Shown here piece by piece: positions 43,311 to 52,184 of a stretch of 64,000 nt of DNA (within the stretch, counting starts at the first letter, position 1; each line of letters starts with the position of its first letter). This DNA is from Chryseobacterium camelliae (GTDB lineage: Bacteria; Bacteroidota; Bacteroidia; Flavobacteriales; Weeksellaceae). Where the stretch lies: contig NZ_CP115859.1 of the NCBI RefSeq assembly GCF_027920545.1, forward strand, positions 2,350,001-2,414,000. Direction: 5' to 3'. The notes under the pieces are model-generated. The model was not told where the DNA came from. It worked only from the letters and a program-made list of their open reading frames with translations, and did no database searches. The position numbers and the translations under genes are program-made.

Positions 43311-44569
43311 TGTAATGTTTTCAAAAAGGAATTTACGGTCAAAGATATTAAAAGTATCACCAAAATAAGAAACGGGCAATACCAAATAAAGAAATCTATA
43401 TGTTTATGGATATGTGCGTGCTGCTGAAATAAAATAAACCAGCTGAAAGGAGCTGAAATGGAAAACCATGTTGTAAAAATCAGCTTTCGATCAATCTTTT
43501 TAATGTATAAATAGATTGAACATACCATTCCTAGCAATACAATTGCTGCAAACGGTATTTTCATGAATGTGAATTCTTCATTAATAAAAGAATTTCCTAA
43601 ATACCGGGTGATAATGTCTAAATGAAACTTCTTTAACAAGATCAAATAATGCTGACTTTGATCATAAAAATAATCACTGCTGGATCTCCGGGTAAAAGCA
43701 TCTTTAAGATGATAAATTCCGGTTTGGATATTTCCTGTTAAAAGATTGAACTGATACAGTAAAAAACCAATATTGATAAATAACGGAATAAGTAAAATGA
43801 TGAAATGTCTCCAGATGAAATTCCAATAAAATGAAATTTTATGTTCAAAAAAATAATAGATATAAGGAATTGAGGAGCTGATTAAAAAAACAGTAATAAA
43901 TTCAAATCCGGTAAACCAAAATTTTAAGAAGAACAGGAATGAAAAAACGAAAAGATATTTCCTGAAATTAAGATTTTTATTCTTTTCAAAAAAAAGCAAA
44001 CCATATACAAAAGGAAGAAAATAGACCCAATTGCACCACCAGCTGCTTTTTCCGTATAAAAAAAGCCAATAATTAGGCAAAAGGAGTAGAAAAGTAATAG
44101 CTGCAGCTCTAAAACTAAACTTTTGACTAATCCAGTAAAGAAACAGCGTTAATAAAATACTTAACGAAAGTGAATTCAATATCCTGAAAAGCTCAAGATT
44201 TATGGCATTATCAAGTCCGAACGTTTTATCAAATAAACTGTACAGAATTGCCTGACCGCCAATTTGTGTTTTATACGGATCATAAGCAGTTTTTTCAGGA
44301 ACTTCATTATGGATGTATTTTTCATAAACCTGTTTCCCGACTATGGATCTCCCGTTTCCGCTGTCTTTAAAATAATAGGTCCCGGTAAATCCACCATCGT
44401 CCATGATCTTTCCATGCTCGGAATTCATGAGTTTCCCGACGACAAGGGTTTCTGATTCTTCAAGTTTACTGTACTCAAACTTTTCTTCAGGGATAAGATG
44501 GAATGTATTGAACTGGATGTTCAAAAAGAAAAGTAATGTAAAAAGTAAAAACCAGAATGCTTTTTTCAT
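43307..44569 (-). CDS. Polytopic membrane protein paired with a GtrB-like transferase
   Basis: The 420-residue protein has an N-terminal membrane segment, a periplasmic loop of about 90 residues (with GGFTGTYYFKDSGNG and YDPYKTQIGGQAILYSL), and then about nine more hydrophobic segments. An acidic, aromatic first loop followed by many membrane helices suggests a GT-C glycosyltransferase or a related lipid-sugar enzyme. It starts 1 bp after the family 2 glycosyltransferase stop and is coupled to rfbB. I choose the ATG at 44569, since the longer frame enters the upstream gene. I do not recognise a named family. Confidence 0.65.
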   Translation of the reverse strand: MKKAFWFLLFTLLFFLNIQFNTFHLIPEEKFEYSKLEESETLVVGKLMNSEHGKIMDDGGFTGTYYFKDSGNGRSIVGKQVYEKYIHNEVPEKTAYDPYKTQIGGQAILYSLFDKTFGLDNAINLELFRILNSLSLSILLTLFLYWISQKFSFRAAAITFLLLLPNYWLFLYGKSSWWCNWVYFLPFVYGLLFFEKNKNLNFRKYLFVFSFLFFLKFWFTGFEFITVFLISSSIPYIYYFFEHKISFYWNFIWRHFIILLIPLFINIGFLLYQFNLLTGNIQTGIYHLKDAFTRRSSSDYFYDQSQHYLILLKKFHLDIITRYLGNSFINEEFTFMKIPFAAIVLLGMVCSIYLYIKKIDRKLIFTTWFSISAPFSWFILFQQHAHIHKHIDFFIWYCPFLILVILLISLTVNSFLKTLQ

Positions 44570-44570
44570 G

Positions 44571-45491
44571 CTAGTTGGTGTTGTTGTACCGTACTTTGAA
44601 ATTCTTTTTGTCAATAATGCTGATGTTGTCCAAAATCAACCCGGTTGCAAGAGAAAGTATGGAAACAATGATAAGCATGATTGAAAAAATTAATGTCGGA
44701 ACTTTGTAAACATACTGATATTCAAAATATTCTCTGATAGGAATAATCATAAAAAGAATTCCTGCTACGAAGAGAATCACAGAAACCATTCCGAAAAATA
44801 AAAGAGGTTTGTACAGTCTTACAAGATTGAAAAAAAGCTTGATCACCTTAAATCCGTCTGTAAATGTATTCAGTTTTGAAACACTGCCTTCCGGTCTGTC
44901 ACGGTAATTGATGGAATATTCTTCTATGGTAAGTCCATAATGCAAAGCATAAATGGAAAGATCGGTTTCCAGTTCAAAGCCTTTAATGGAGCTTGCGTAG
45001 TTTTTAACAAATTTTCTTGAAAAAATTCTGTAACCGGAAAGAATATCTTTAAGTTCTGAGCCAAAGAAAATATTGATGAGGTTTCGCACAAGATTGTTTC
45101 CGAAATTATGAAAAGCCCTTTTGTTTTCCTTCTTATAGCTGTTGTTAGAAAGCCGGTCCCCGACGAGCATGTCGCATTTGTTTTCGGTAAACTGTTCTAC
45201 CATATCACGAATGCATTCTACAGGATACGTATCGTCGCCGTCGATCATGATGTAAAGGTCAGCATCGATTTCCCGGAACATTCTGAAGACAACATTGGCT
45301 TTTCCCTGCTTTTTTTCATTCCCGACAAAGGCACCTGCTTGGGTGGCAATCTCTACCGTTTCGTCTTTTGAATTATTATCATAAACAAAAACTTTCGCTT
45401 CAGGAATGTGCTGCTGGAAATCCTTAACCACTTTTTCAATGGTTAAAGCTTCGTTGTAGCAGGGAACAAGAACTGCTATTTTAGAATTCAT
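44571..45491 (-). CDS. DPM1/GtrB-like family 2 glycosyltransferase with two C-terminal membrane segments
   Basis: The 306-residue enzyme has AVLVPCYNEALTIEKVV, VFVYDNNSKDETVEIA and the DxD in IMIDGDDTYPVE (around residue 86). The sequence DILSGYRIFSRKFVKNY is typical of polyprenyl-phosphate transferases. Two membrane helices lie near 225-247 and 262-285. It probably makes a lipid-phosphate-linked sugar used by the adjacent membrane protein. A hairpin at 45515-45552 lies between it and ugd. Confidence 0.85.
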   Translation of the reverse strand: MNSKIAVLVPCYNEALTIEKVVKDFQQHIPEAKVFVYDNNSKDETVEIATQAGAFVGNEKKQGKANVVFRMFREIDADLYIMIDGDDTYPVECIRDMVEQFTENKCDMLVGDRLSNNSYKKENKRAFHNFGNNLVRNLINIFFGSELKDILSGYRIFSRKFVKNYASSIKGFELETDLSIYALHYGLTIEEYSINYRDRPEGSVSKLNTFTDGFKVIKLFFNLVRLYKPLLFFGMVSVILFVAGILFMIIPIREYFEYQYVYKVPTLIFSIMLIIVSILSLATGLILDNISIIDKKNFKVRYNNTN

Positions 45492-45514
45492 CTGTGCTGG
45501 TATTTGTTAATTAA

Positions 45515-45552
45515 AAGGTGTTAATGAGTGGGATTTTGAGAATTAACACCTT
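45515..45552 (-). terminator. Hairpin between ugd and the downstream glycosyltransferase gene
   Basis: AAGGTGTTAAT (45515-45525) and ATTAACACCTT (45542-45552) match perfectly over 11 bp with a 16-nt loop. Only TTTTAA follows on the minus strand, so it may end some ugd transcripts and let others through. Confidence 0.6.
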
Positions 45553-45557
45553 ATATT

Positions 45558-46877
45558 TTACGGTTTTACATGTACCGTTTTTCTTCCTATGCTTTTATAG
45601 TAAAAACCATTCTGTTCAGGAATTTCCAGGGGATACATATTTCTTCCGTCGAAAATAACCTTGTTTTTCATCTTTTCACCCATCAGCTTGAAGTTCGGGT
45701 TCTTAAATTCCGGCCATTCTGTGGCAATAAATAAAGCGTCTGCATTTTCAAGCGCTTCATACATGGTTTTCGCATATTCAATTTTGTCGCCCAGTACTTT
45801 TTGTACGTTTTTTTCGGCAACGGCATCGTAAGCAACGATTTTCGCTCCTTTTTTAAGTAAAAGTTCAATATTATCCAGTGAAGATGCTTCTCTGATGTCG
45901 TCGGTATTGGCTTTAAAGGCAAGTCCCCATAAAGCAATGGTTTTATCTTCAAGATTTCCCCCGAAATATTTTTCGATCTCAGAAACCAAAATTACCTTCT
46001 GTGAGATGTTGACGTTTTCTGTGGCTTCAAGAATCTGAAAATTAAATTCTTCTTCTTTTCCGGATTTAATTAAAGCTTTTACATCTTTCGGGAAGCAGCT
46101 TCCTCCGTATCCAATCCCCGGGAATAAAAAACGGTGTCCGATTCTGTCGTCACTTCCCATTCCGAGACGTACCTTATCAACATCAGCGCCTACTTTCTCA
46201 CAATAATTGGCAATCTCATTCATAAAGGTGATTTTTACCGCTAAAAATGAATTGGCTGCATATTTTGTAAGCTCAGAAGATTTTTCGTCCATGAAAATAA
46301 TAGGAATTCCGGTATTAGTGAATGGCTGATAGATTTTTGCCATAATTTCTTTCGCCTTTTCAGAGCTTGATCCCACAACAACTCTCGCAGGATTCATCGA
46401 ATCTTCAACCGCAAAACCTTCACGTAAAAATTCCGGATTAGAAACTACATCAAAAGGAAGATCGGTTTTCGTGGCGATAACATTTCTTACTTTGTCTGCC
46501 GTTCCTACGGGTACTGTGCTTTTATTAACAATAACTTTATATTCGGTCATCATTTCACCAATGGAATTGGCAACCTGCAATACATAAGAAAGGTCTGCAG
46601 AACCGTCTTCACCGGGAGGTGTAGGTAAAGCAAGATAAATGACCTCACTTTTATCTAATGCTTCCTTTAAATCGGTCGTAAAAAATAAACGTTCTGCCTG
46701 TATATTTCTAAGGAACATTTCCTCGAGATTCGGTTCGTAGATAGGAACGATGCCGTTTTTCATTCCTTCCACTTTCTTTTCATCAATATCAACACAGTAA
46801 ACCGAATTTCCCAATTCTGCAAGTGTAGTTCCTGTTACCAGTCCTACATATCCTGTTCCTACTATTGTAATATTCAA
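45558..46877 (-). CDS. ugd: UDP-glucose 6-dehydrogenase, TTG start
   Basis: The 439-residue enzyme oxidises UDP-glucose to UDP-glucuronate (or a related UDP-hexose to its uronate). NAD binding is seen at IVGTGYVGLVTG (residues 4-15), the catalytic Cys lies in GIGYGGSCFPKD near residue 262, and KANTDDIREASS marks the UDP-binding domain. The first codon is TTG at 46877; the sequence from MNITIVGTG on is the normal family start and no in-frame ATG precedes it. It is the first gene of the leftward locus, with a TATTTTTG box 25 nt upstream. Confidence 0.94.
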   Translation of the reverse strand: MNITIVGTGYVGLVTGTTLAELGNSVYCVDIDEKKVEGMKNGIVPIYEPNLEEMFLRNIQAERLFFTTDLKEALDKSEVIYLALPTPPGEDGSADLSYVLQVANSIGEMMTEYKVIVNKSTVPVGTADKVRNVIATKTDLPFDVVSNPEFLREGFAVEDSMNPARVVVGSSSEKAKEIMAKIYQPFTNTGIPIIFMDEKSSELTKYAANSFLAVKITFMNEIANYCEKVGADVDKVRLGMGSDDRIGHRFLFPGIGYGGSCFPKDVKALIKSGKEEEFNFQILEATENVNISQKVILVSEIEKYFGGNLEDKTIALWGLAFKANTDDIREASSLDNIELLLKKGAKIVAYDAVAEKNVQKVLGDKIEYAKTMYEALENADALFIATEWPEFKNPNFKLMGEKMKNKVIFDGRNMYPLEIPEQNGFYYKSIGRKTVHVKP

Positions 46878-46902
46878 AGTATATGTTTTTAATAATTCAT
46901 GA

Positions 46903-46910
46903 CAAAAATA
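46903..46910 (-). promoter_or_regulatory. -7 promoter box for ugd
   Basis: TATTTTTG on the minus strand fits TAnnTTTG and lies 25 nt before the TTG start. No -33 TTG was found at the right distance. Confidence 0.45.
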
Positions 46911-46998
46911 GTAAAAATACTTTCACGGTTTCCGATAATTACGATTTGCTCCTCTGTTCATAGGTAATAAAGCTTATTGATCTGATTATTAGACTAAT

Positions 46999-47029
46999 TT
47001 GTATTTTTGGTAAAAATGTCTTATATTTG
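46999..47029 (+). promoter_or_regulatory. Promoter of the rimP-nusA-infB operon
   Basis: TTG (46999-47001) and TATATTTG (47022-47029) are 20 nt apart, a full match to the Bacteroidota -33/-7 pattern. Transcription should start near 47035, giving a leader of about 70 nt. Confidence 0.7.
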
Positions 47030-47056
47030 CAAAAGATTTACGGAAAAAATAATGGG

Positions 47057-47081
47057 AAGGCTTCTAAGGAAAGCCTTTTTT
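47057..47081 (+). promoter_or_regulatory. Attenuator-like hairpin in the rimP leader
   Basis: AAGGCTT (47057-47063) and AAGCCTT (47071-47077) form a 7-bp stem with a 7-nt loop, followed by an unbroken U tract to 47081. It lies after the predicted start site and 22 nt before the rimP ATG, so it can end transcription early. Confidence 0.6.
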
Positions 47082-47103
47082 CGTACAGTAAATCATAAGA
47101 ATT

Positions 47104-47571
47104 ATGGAGTTTAGAAAAAGAATTGAAGAATTATTAAACGACTTCCTTGAGACGAGAAAGGATTTGTTTTTGGTAGATTTGAAAATTTCTGCAGGAGACG
47201 ATATTACAGTGATTTTGGATGGTGATAATGGGGTTTCTCTTCAGGATTGTTTGGATGCAAGTCGTGCCATAGAATTTAATATGGACCGTGAAGAGCATGA
47301 TTTCAGTCTGCAGGTAATGTCTGCCGGTTTGAGCGAGCCGTTGGCAACACCAAGACAGTTTGCAAAAAATATCGGGAGAGATATTGATATTTTGTTGAAT
47401 GACTCTTCTAAAATTGAAGGGGAACTGGCAAAAGTAGACGAAGAAAAAATTACCTTAATCCTGCGTTACCGTAAGCCGAAAGATATCGGTAAAGGAAAAG
47501 TAGATGTGGAGGAGGAAAAGGAAATTCCTTACTCTGAGATTAAAAAAGCTTTAGTAGTAATTAAATTTTAA
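47104..47571 (+). CDS. rimP: Ribosome maturation factor RimP
   Basis: The 155-residue protein helps assemble the 30S ribosomal subunit. VDLKISAGDDITVILDGDNGVSLQDCLDAS in outline is the conserved N-terminal domain (residues 18-55), with the family SAGLSEPLATPRQFAKNIGR block around 80-99 (equivalent of SPGLDRPL). The C-terminal Sm-like domain follows and ends in KKALVVIKF. It is the first gene of the operon; nusA follows after 17 bp. Confidence 0.95.
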   Translation: MEFRKRIEELLNDFLETRKDLFLVDLKISAGDDITVILDGDNGVSLQDCLDASRAIEFNMDREEHDFSLQVMSAGLSEPLATPRQFAKNIGRDIDILLNDSSKIEGELAKVDEEKITLILRYRKPKDIGKGKVDVEEEKEIPYSEIKKALVVIKF

Positions 47572-47588
47572 ATAAGAAAAAAAGATAA

Positions 47589-48824
47589 ATGGATAATATA
47601 GCGTTGATTGAATCCTTTGGTGATTTTAAAGACGAAAAAGGGATCAGTAAGATCGATCTGATGGCAATTATTGAAGATTCTCTTAAGACTCTTTTGAGAA
47701 AAAGATATGATTCTGATGATCATTTTGATGTAATTGTAAACCCTGACAAAGGAGATTTTCAGATATTTTTAAATAAAACGATCGTTGAAGACGAAATGTC
47801 TGAAGATGATGATCTTGAAATCGAAATCTCTGAAGCAAAGAAAATTGACCCTACATTTGAAGTAGGGGAAGACTTTACGATGGAGATTCCTGTAGCTCAG
47901 TTGGGAAGAAGAAATATCCTTACTTTGAAGCAGATTCTGGCTACAAAACTTCAGGAGCATAATAATGCGATGCTTTACGAGCAATTCAGAGATAAGATCG
48001 GGGAGATTGTAGTAGGAGAGATTCACCATATCCGTCACAAGCACGTGATTTTGTTGGATGATGAAGGAAACGAATTTATTCTACCTAAAGAAAACCAAAT
48101 CCCTTCAGATTTCTTTAAAAAAGGTGAAAACATCAGAGCTATTGTAGAAACAGTAGATTTTAAGGGTTCAAAACCGCAGATTATTATTTCCAGAACTGCA
48201 CCGAAATTCCTAGAGAAATTATTGGAGCTGGAAATCCCTGAAATCCAGGACGGAACGATTATGCTGAAAAAAGTAGTGAGAATTCCTGGTGAAAAGGCAA
48301 AAATTGCAGTAGATGCTTATGACGACAGAATAGATCCGGTAGGAGCATGTGTGGGTGTGAAGGGATCGAGAATTCACGGAGTGGTAAGAGAGTTGAAAAA
48401 TGAGAACATCGATGTGATTCAGTGGTCTAAAAACCCTGAAATTTTGGTGAAAAGAGCTTTAGGAAATGTTACCATCAATAAAATTGACATCAATGAGGAG
48501 GCAAACTACGCGTTGGTTTATACCCCTGTTGAAGAGATTTCTAAAGTGATTGGAAAACAAGGACAGAATATCAGACTGGCTTCTTGGTTGTCCGGATATG
48601 AAATCGATGTATACAGAGAGTCTAGTGAAGATGATGATGTTGAATTGAGAGAATTTAATGACGACATCGAACAATGGATTTTGGATGAGTTTAAGAAAGT
48701 AGGTCTTACAACTGCTAAATCGGTGTTGGATAAAGATACTGAAAGTCTTCTGAATATGGTAGATCTTGAGGAGGAAACGATTGAAGATGTGAAGCGTATT
48801 CTTAGAGAAGAATTTGAAGATTAA
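47589..48824 (+). CDS. nusA: Transcription termination/antitermination protein NusA
   Basis: The 411-residue RNA-polymerase-binding factor controls pausing, termination and antitermination. The N-terminal domain covers about 1-125, the S1 domain about 130-200 (VVGEIHHIRHKHVILLDDEG), and KH1 and KH2 about 205-345 (GACVGVKGSRIHGVVREL and EISKVIGKQGQNIRLAS). The acidic C-terminal repeat domains of E. coli are missing, which is normal for this phylum. The gene order rimP-nusA-infB is widely conserved. Confidence 0.97.
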   Translation: MDNIALIESFGDFKDEKGISKIDLMAIIEDSLKTLLRKRYDSDDHFDVIVNPDKGDFQIFLNKTIVEDEMSEDDDLEIEISEAKKIDPTFEVGEDFTMEIPVAQLGRRNILTLKQILATKLQEHNNAMLYEQFRDKIGEIVVGEIHHIRHKHVILLDDEGNEFILPKENQIPSDFFKKGENIRAIVETVDFKGSKPQIIISRTAPKFLEKLLELEIPEIQDGTIMLKKVVRIPGEKAKIAVDAYDDRIDPVGACVGVKGSRIHGVVRELKNENIDVIQWSKNPEILVKRALGNVTINKIDINEEANYALVYTPVEEISKVIGKQGQNIRLASWLSGYEIDVYRESSEDDDVELREFNDDIEQWILDEFKKVGLTTAKSVLDKDTESLLNMVDLEEETIEDVKRILREEFED

Positions 48825-48903
48825 GATTTTGTAAATAAATTTTAATAAACAGTAAAATAAGAAATACTTTAATTTTAAGAATTAAAAACAGTAAAAATAA
48901 TAA

Positions 48904-51882
48904 ATGCCAAAAATTAGATTAAATAAAGCGGTTAAGGAATTCAACATTTCGATGTCCAGATTAGTAGAATTTTTACAATCAAAGGGTATTGAGGTTGAAA
49001 GCAATCCTAACGCTCAATTGGAAGAAGCGGCATATTCTGCATTGGAGGCTGAGTTTGCCAAAGACGGTGAACAGCGTAAAGCTTCCCATGAGGTGGTCAT
49101 CACAAAAGTTCCGGAAGAAAAGCTGGAAATTGAAGAGAAGAAAACCCCTGAAGTAATAAGAGCTAAAGCTAATAAACCGGAAACTAAAATTTTAGGTAAA
49201 ATAGATCTGGAATCTAGTAAACCTGAAGCGGAAGAGGCTCCTGTTGCTCCTGTGGCTGCAGTGGAAGAAAAGAAAGAAGAGGTTGTTGCTCGTGAGGAGG
49301 AAGTGAAAGCTGCTCCTGCCGAAAAACAAGAATTCAAAGTGCTGGATAAAATCGATTTATCACAAATTGAATCTAGAAGCAGACCTGTAAAAAAAGATAA
49401 ACCAAAAGTGGAGGAGAAAAAAGCTGAGGAAAAACCTGTTGAGGAAAAACCTGCAGCACCGGTAAAAGAAAACCCGAAACCTGTTGTAAAAGAGGCTCCA
49501 CAAAAAGTTGCAGAGGTGAAAGAAGAACCTAAAAAATCTGAGGAGGAAAATCAGGAACCTCAAAAAATTGAAACGGTCTATCAAAAACTAGACGGGCCTA
49601 AGATTGTTGGTGAAAAAATTGACTTGACTCAATTTGCACCGAAAACAGGTCCAGGAGCTAAGAAGAAAAGAAAAAGGATTGAAAAACCCGGAGGAAATAA
49701 CAACCAGCAGGGAGGAAACAATCAACAAGGCGGAAATAATAACCAAGGCGGTCAAGGAAACCGTCCTCATGGAAATAATCAAGGAAACCGTCCTCAAGGA
49801 CAAGGTGGTCAGGGAAATCGCCCACAAGGTCAGGGAGGTCAAGGTGGAAACCGTTTTGGAAACAATAATCAAGGAAACCGTCCGCAAGGTCAGGGCGGAC
49901 AAGGTGGAAACAGAGGAGGTTTCAACAGAGGAGGACAAAACAACAGACCTGGGCAAAGAACGATGCCTGTTGAATTGACTGATGAGCAAGTTAAAAACCA
50001 AATCAAGGAAACCCTTGAAAAATTAACCAATAAAGGAGGAAAGTCTAAATCTGCTAAACACAGAAAAGATAAGAGAAATTTCCGTAGAGAACAGGATGAG
50101 CGTCAGCAGGAGCTTGATGCACAAGACAGAACATTAAAAGTTACCGAATTCATCACAGTTGGTGAATTGGCAAGCTTAATGAATGTTTCTCCAACGGAAG
50201 TAATTTCTGCTTGTTTCTCTTTAGGAGTTATGGTTACCATGAACCAGAGACTTGAAGCCGATACTTTATTGTTGGTTGCAGATGAATTTGGATATAAAAT
50301 TGAATTCTCGGATGCTGATCTTGAAGATACAGACTCAGAAGAAGATATCGATACTGAAGAAAGCTTATTGCCTAGAGCGCCAATTGTGACGGTAATGGGA
50401 CACGTTGACCACGGTAAGACTTCATTGCTGGATTACGTAAGAAAAACCAACGTTATCGCAGGTGAATCAGGAGGAATTACTCAGCATATCGGTGCATATA
50501 ACGTGAAATTGGAAAACGGTCAGAGAATTACATTCTTAGATACACCAGGTCACGAAGCCTTTACTGCGATGAGAGCGAGAGGAGCACAGGTTACGGATAT
50601 TGCAATTATCGTAATTGCTGCCGATGATGATGTAATGCCTCAGACAAAAGAAGCGATTTCTCACGCGCAAGCTGCGGGAGTTCCGATGATTATCGCGATC
50701 AATAAAGTAGATAAGCCGAATGCAAATCCGGATAATATCCGTCAGCAACTTTCGGGAATGAATATCCTGGTAGAAGAATGGGGAGGAAATGTTCAGGCTC
50801 AGGAAATTTCTGCTAAGTTTGGTAACAACGTAGATATATTATTGGAAAAAGTTTTACTTCAGGCTGAAATGCTTGAACTGAAAGCTAATCCGGATCGTTC
50901 TGCAAACGGTGTTGTTATTGAAGCATCTTTAGATAAGGGTAGAGGATATGTTGCAACGATGTTGGTACAAACCGGAACCCTAAGAGTTGGAGATTATGTT
51001 GTAGCAGGGAAGAATCACGGAAAAGTAAAAGCTTTACTTGATGAAAGAGGGAAAAACCTTGCGGAAGCAGGACCTTCTATTCCGGCAACGATCTTAGGTT
51101 TAGACGGAGCGCCTACAGCAGGTGATAAATTCCGTGTTTATGCTGATGAAAGTGAAGGTAAGGCAATTGCGAATAAGAGAGAACAGCTTCAGAGGGAGCT
51201 TTCGATCAGAACCAAGAAACATACTACGCTTGAAGAATTAGGAAGACGTATTGCTTTAGGTGAATTCAAAGAATTGAACATTATCCTTAAAGGTGACGTG
51301 GATGGTTCTGTAGAGGCGCTTTCTGATCAGTTACAAAGACTTTCGACTGAAGAAATCAGCGTGAATATCCTTCACTCAGGTGTGGGACAGATCACGGAAT
51401 CTGATATCAACCTTGCTGCTGCGTCTGATGCGATTATCATCGGATTCAACGTAAGAGCGGGTGCTAATGCTAAAGATCTTGCAGATCGTGAGGAAATCGA
51501 AATCAGAACATATTCTGTTATCTATAAAGCTATTGATGAGGTAAAAGAAGCGATGGAAGGAATGCTTTCTCCTGAAATTCAGGAGCAGGTAATCGGTAAT
51601 GTTGAAATCCGTGAGGTGTTCAAGATTTCTAAAGTGGGAACGATTGCAGGATGTATGGTTCTTACAGGTAAAGTTACCAGAAATTCTAAAGTACGTCTAT
51701 TGAGAGACGGTATCGTGAAATTCGACGGAGAACTGGAAAGTTTGAAGCGTTTCAAAGATGACGTAAAAGAAGTTACCAAAGGTTATGAGTGCGGATTGAA
51801 CCTGAAAGGATACAATGATATCGAACAAGGAGATATTCTTGAGGTATATGAAGAGGTAGCTGTGAAGAAAAAGCTGAAATAG
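48904..51882 (+). CDS. infB: Translation initiation factor IF-2 with a long Gly/Asn/Gln-rich segment
   Basis: The 992-residue GTPase places initiator tRNA in the ribosome. Residues 1-55 form the IF2_N helical domain, 60-250 are a Glu/Lys/Pro-rich spacer, and 262-350 a Gly/Asn/Gln/Arg-rich repeat segment. A second IF2_N domain spans about 415-470 ([17 protein letters not shown]). The G domain has GHVDHGKTS (G1) at 499, DTPGHE (G3) near 545 and NKVD (G4) near 600. The C-terminal domains are complete. The long spacer accounts for the length, well above about 890 in E. coli. A strong terminator follows. Confidence 0.96.
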   Translation: MPKIRLNKAVKEFNISMSRLVEFLQSKGIEVESNPNAQLEEAAYSALEAEFAKDGEQRKASHEVVITKVPEEKLEIEEKKTPEVIRAKANKPETKILGKIDLESSKPEAEEAPVAPVAAVEEKKEEVVAREEEVKAAPAEKQEFKVLDKIDLSQIESRSRPVKKDKPKVEEKKAEEKPVEEKPAAPVKENPKPVVKEAPQKVAEVKEEPKKSEEENQEPQKIETVYQKLDGPKIVGEKIDLTQFAPKTGPGAKKKRKRIEKPGGNNNQQGGNNQQGGNNNQGGQGNRPHGNNQGNRPQGQGGQGNRPQGQGGQGGNRFGNNNQGNRPQGQGGQGGNRGGFNRGGQNNRPGQRTMPVELTDEQVKNQIKETLEKLTNKGGKSKSAKHRKDKRNFRREQDERQQELDAQDRTLKVTEFITVGELASLMNVSPTEVISACFSLGVMVTMNQRLEADTLLLVADEFGYKIEFSDADLEDTDSEEDIDTEESLLPRAPIVTVMGHVDHGKTSLLDYVRKTNVIAGESGGITQHIGAYNVKLENGQRITFLDTPGHEAFTAMRARGAQVTDIAIIVIAADDDVMPQTKEAISHAQAAGVPMIIAINKVDKPNANPDNIRQQLSGMNILVEEWGGNVQAQEISAKFGNNVDILLEKVLLQAEMLELKANPDRSANGVVIEASLDKGRGYVATMLVQTGTLRVGDYVVAGKNHGKVKALLDERGKNLAEAGPSIPATILGLDGAPTAGDKFRVYADESEGKAIANKREQLQRELSIRTKKHTTLEELGRRIALGEFKELNIILKGDVDGSVEALSDQLQRLSTEEISVNILHSGVGQITESDINLAAASDAIIIGFNVRAGANAKDLADREEIEIRTYSVIYKAIDEVKEAMEGMLSPEIQEQVIGNVEIREVFKISKVGTIAGCMVLTGKVTRNSKVRLLRDGIVKFDGELESLKRFKDDVKEVTKGYECGLNLKGYNDIEQGDILEVYEEVAVKKKLK
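49685..49960 (+). repeat. Degenerate repeats inside infB encoding the Gly/Asn/Gln/Arg segment
   Basis: Units such as GGAGGAAACAACCAGCAG and CAAGGAAACCGTCC recur many times. A longer block with AATCAAGGAAACCGTCC-CAAGG occurs near 49775 and again near 49868. The frame is kept throughout, so copy-number change in multiples of three would alter only the disordered segment. Confidence 0.75.
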
Positions 51883-51900
51883 TTCTACTTTTTTATAAAA

Positions 51901-51940
51901 AAAACAAAGCCACTTTGCAATAAAGTGGCTTTGTTTTTTT
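51901..51940 (+). terminator. Strong terminator of the rimP-nusA-infB operon
   Basis: AAAACAAAGCCACTTT (51901-51916) and AAAGTGGCTTTGTTTT (51922-51937) pair perfectly over 16 bp around a 5-nt loop, followed by a T tract. Confidence 0.95.
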
Positions 51941-51968
51941 TGTCAATTTATATTAATTCTAAATAATT

Positions 51969-52075
51969 ATTATGCTAGTGTCAAAAAAATGCTAAACATA
52001 ATTTTATGTGCGAGAATTTATATAAACAACTTTAAAATTGAAATTTATTTTTAAAGTTGTTGTTTTTAGCATAAT
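51969..52075. repeat. Nested inverted repeats in the gene-free stretch before susC
   Basis: Outer 9-bp inverted repeats ATTATGCTA (51969-51977) and TAGCATAAT (52067-52075) enclose a small palindrome (ACATAA/TTATGT, 51996-52009) and a perfect 13-bp hairpin, AACAACTTTAAAA/TTTTAAAGTTGTT (52025-52037, 52049-52061), followed by GTTTTT. It may be a second terminator, a small structured RNA or a short non-autonomous element. I see no coding potential in the 302-bp gap 51883-52184. Confidence 0.5.
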
Positions 52076-52125
52076 TATATATAATATTAAAATCTAGTTT
52101 TAGTACTTCTAGATAAGTTAAAAAA

Positions 52126-52156
52126 TTGGATATGTTAATATTTATTAACATATTTG
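52126..52156 (+). promoter_or_regulatory. susC promoter with an overlapping 24-bp palindrome (candidate operator)
   Basis: TTG (52126-52128) and CATATTTG (52149-52156, one mismatch to TAnnTTTG) are 20 nt apart. Between and partly over them lies ATATGTTAATA-TT-TATTAACATAT (52130-52153), a perfect palindrome with 11-bp arms. A bound protein would block RNA polymerase. Further TGTTAA half-sites occur at 52160-52185. Confidence 0.55.
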
Positions 52157-52184
52157 CGGTTGTTAAATATTAAAATTTGTTAAT

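Noticed and set aside
18330..46877. Polysaccharide locus as a recently acquired genomic island
   Set aside because: No integrase, transposase, tRNA edge or direct-repeat boundary was seen, and base composition looks similar to the flanks by eye. A GC and codon-usage profile would be needed to decide.
49685..49960. Regularly spaced repeats that could suggest a CRISPR array
   Set aside because: The units are degenerate, in frame, without unique spacers, and encode the low-complexity IF-2 segment.
49634..49978. Open frame of 114 codons in another plus frame inside infB
   Set aside because: It is a by-product of the repetitive purine-rich sequence; the infB frame itself is continuous and matches IF-2 on both sides.
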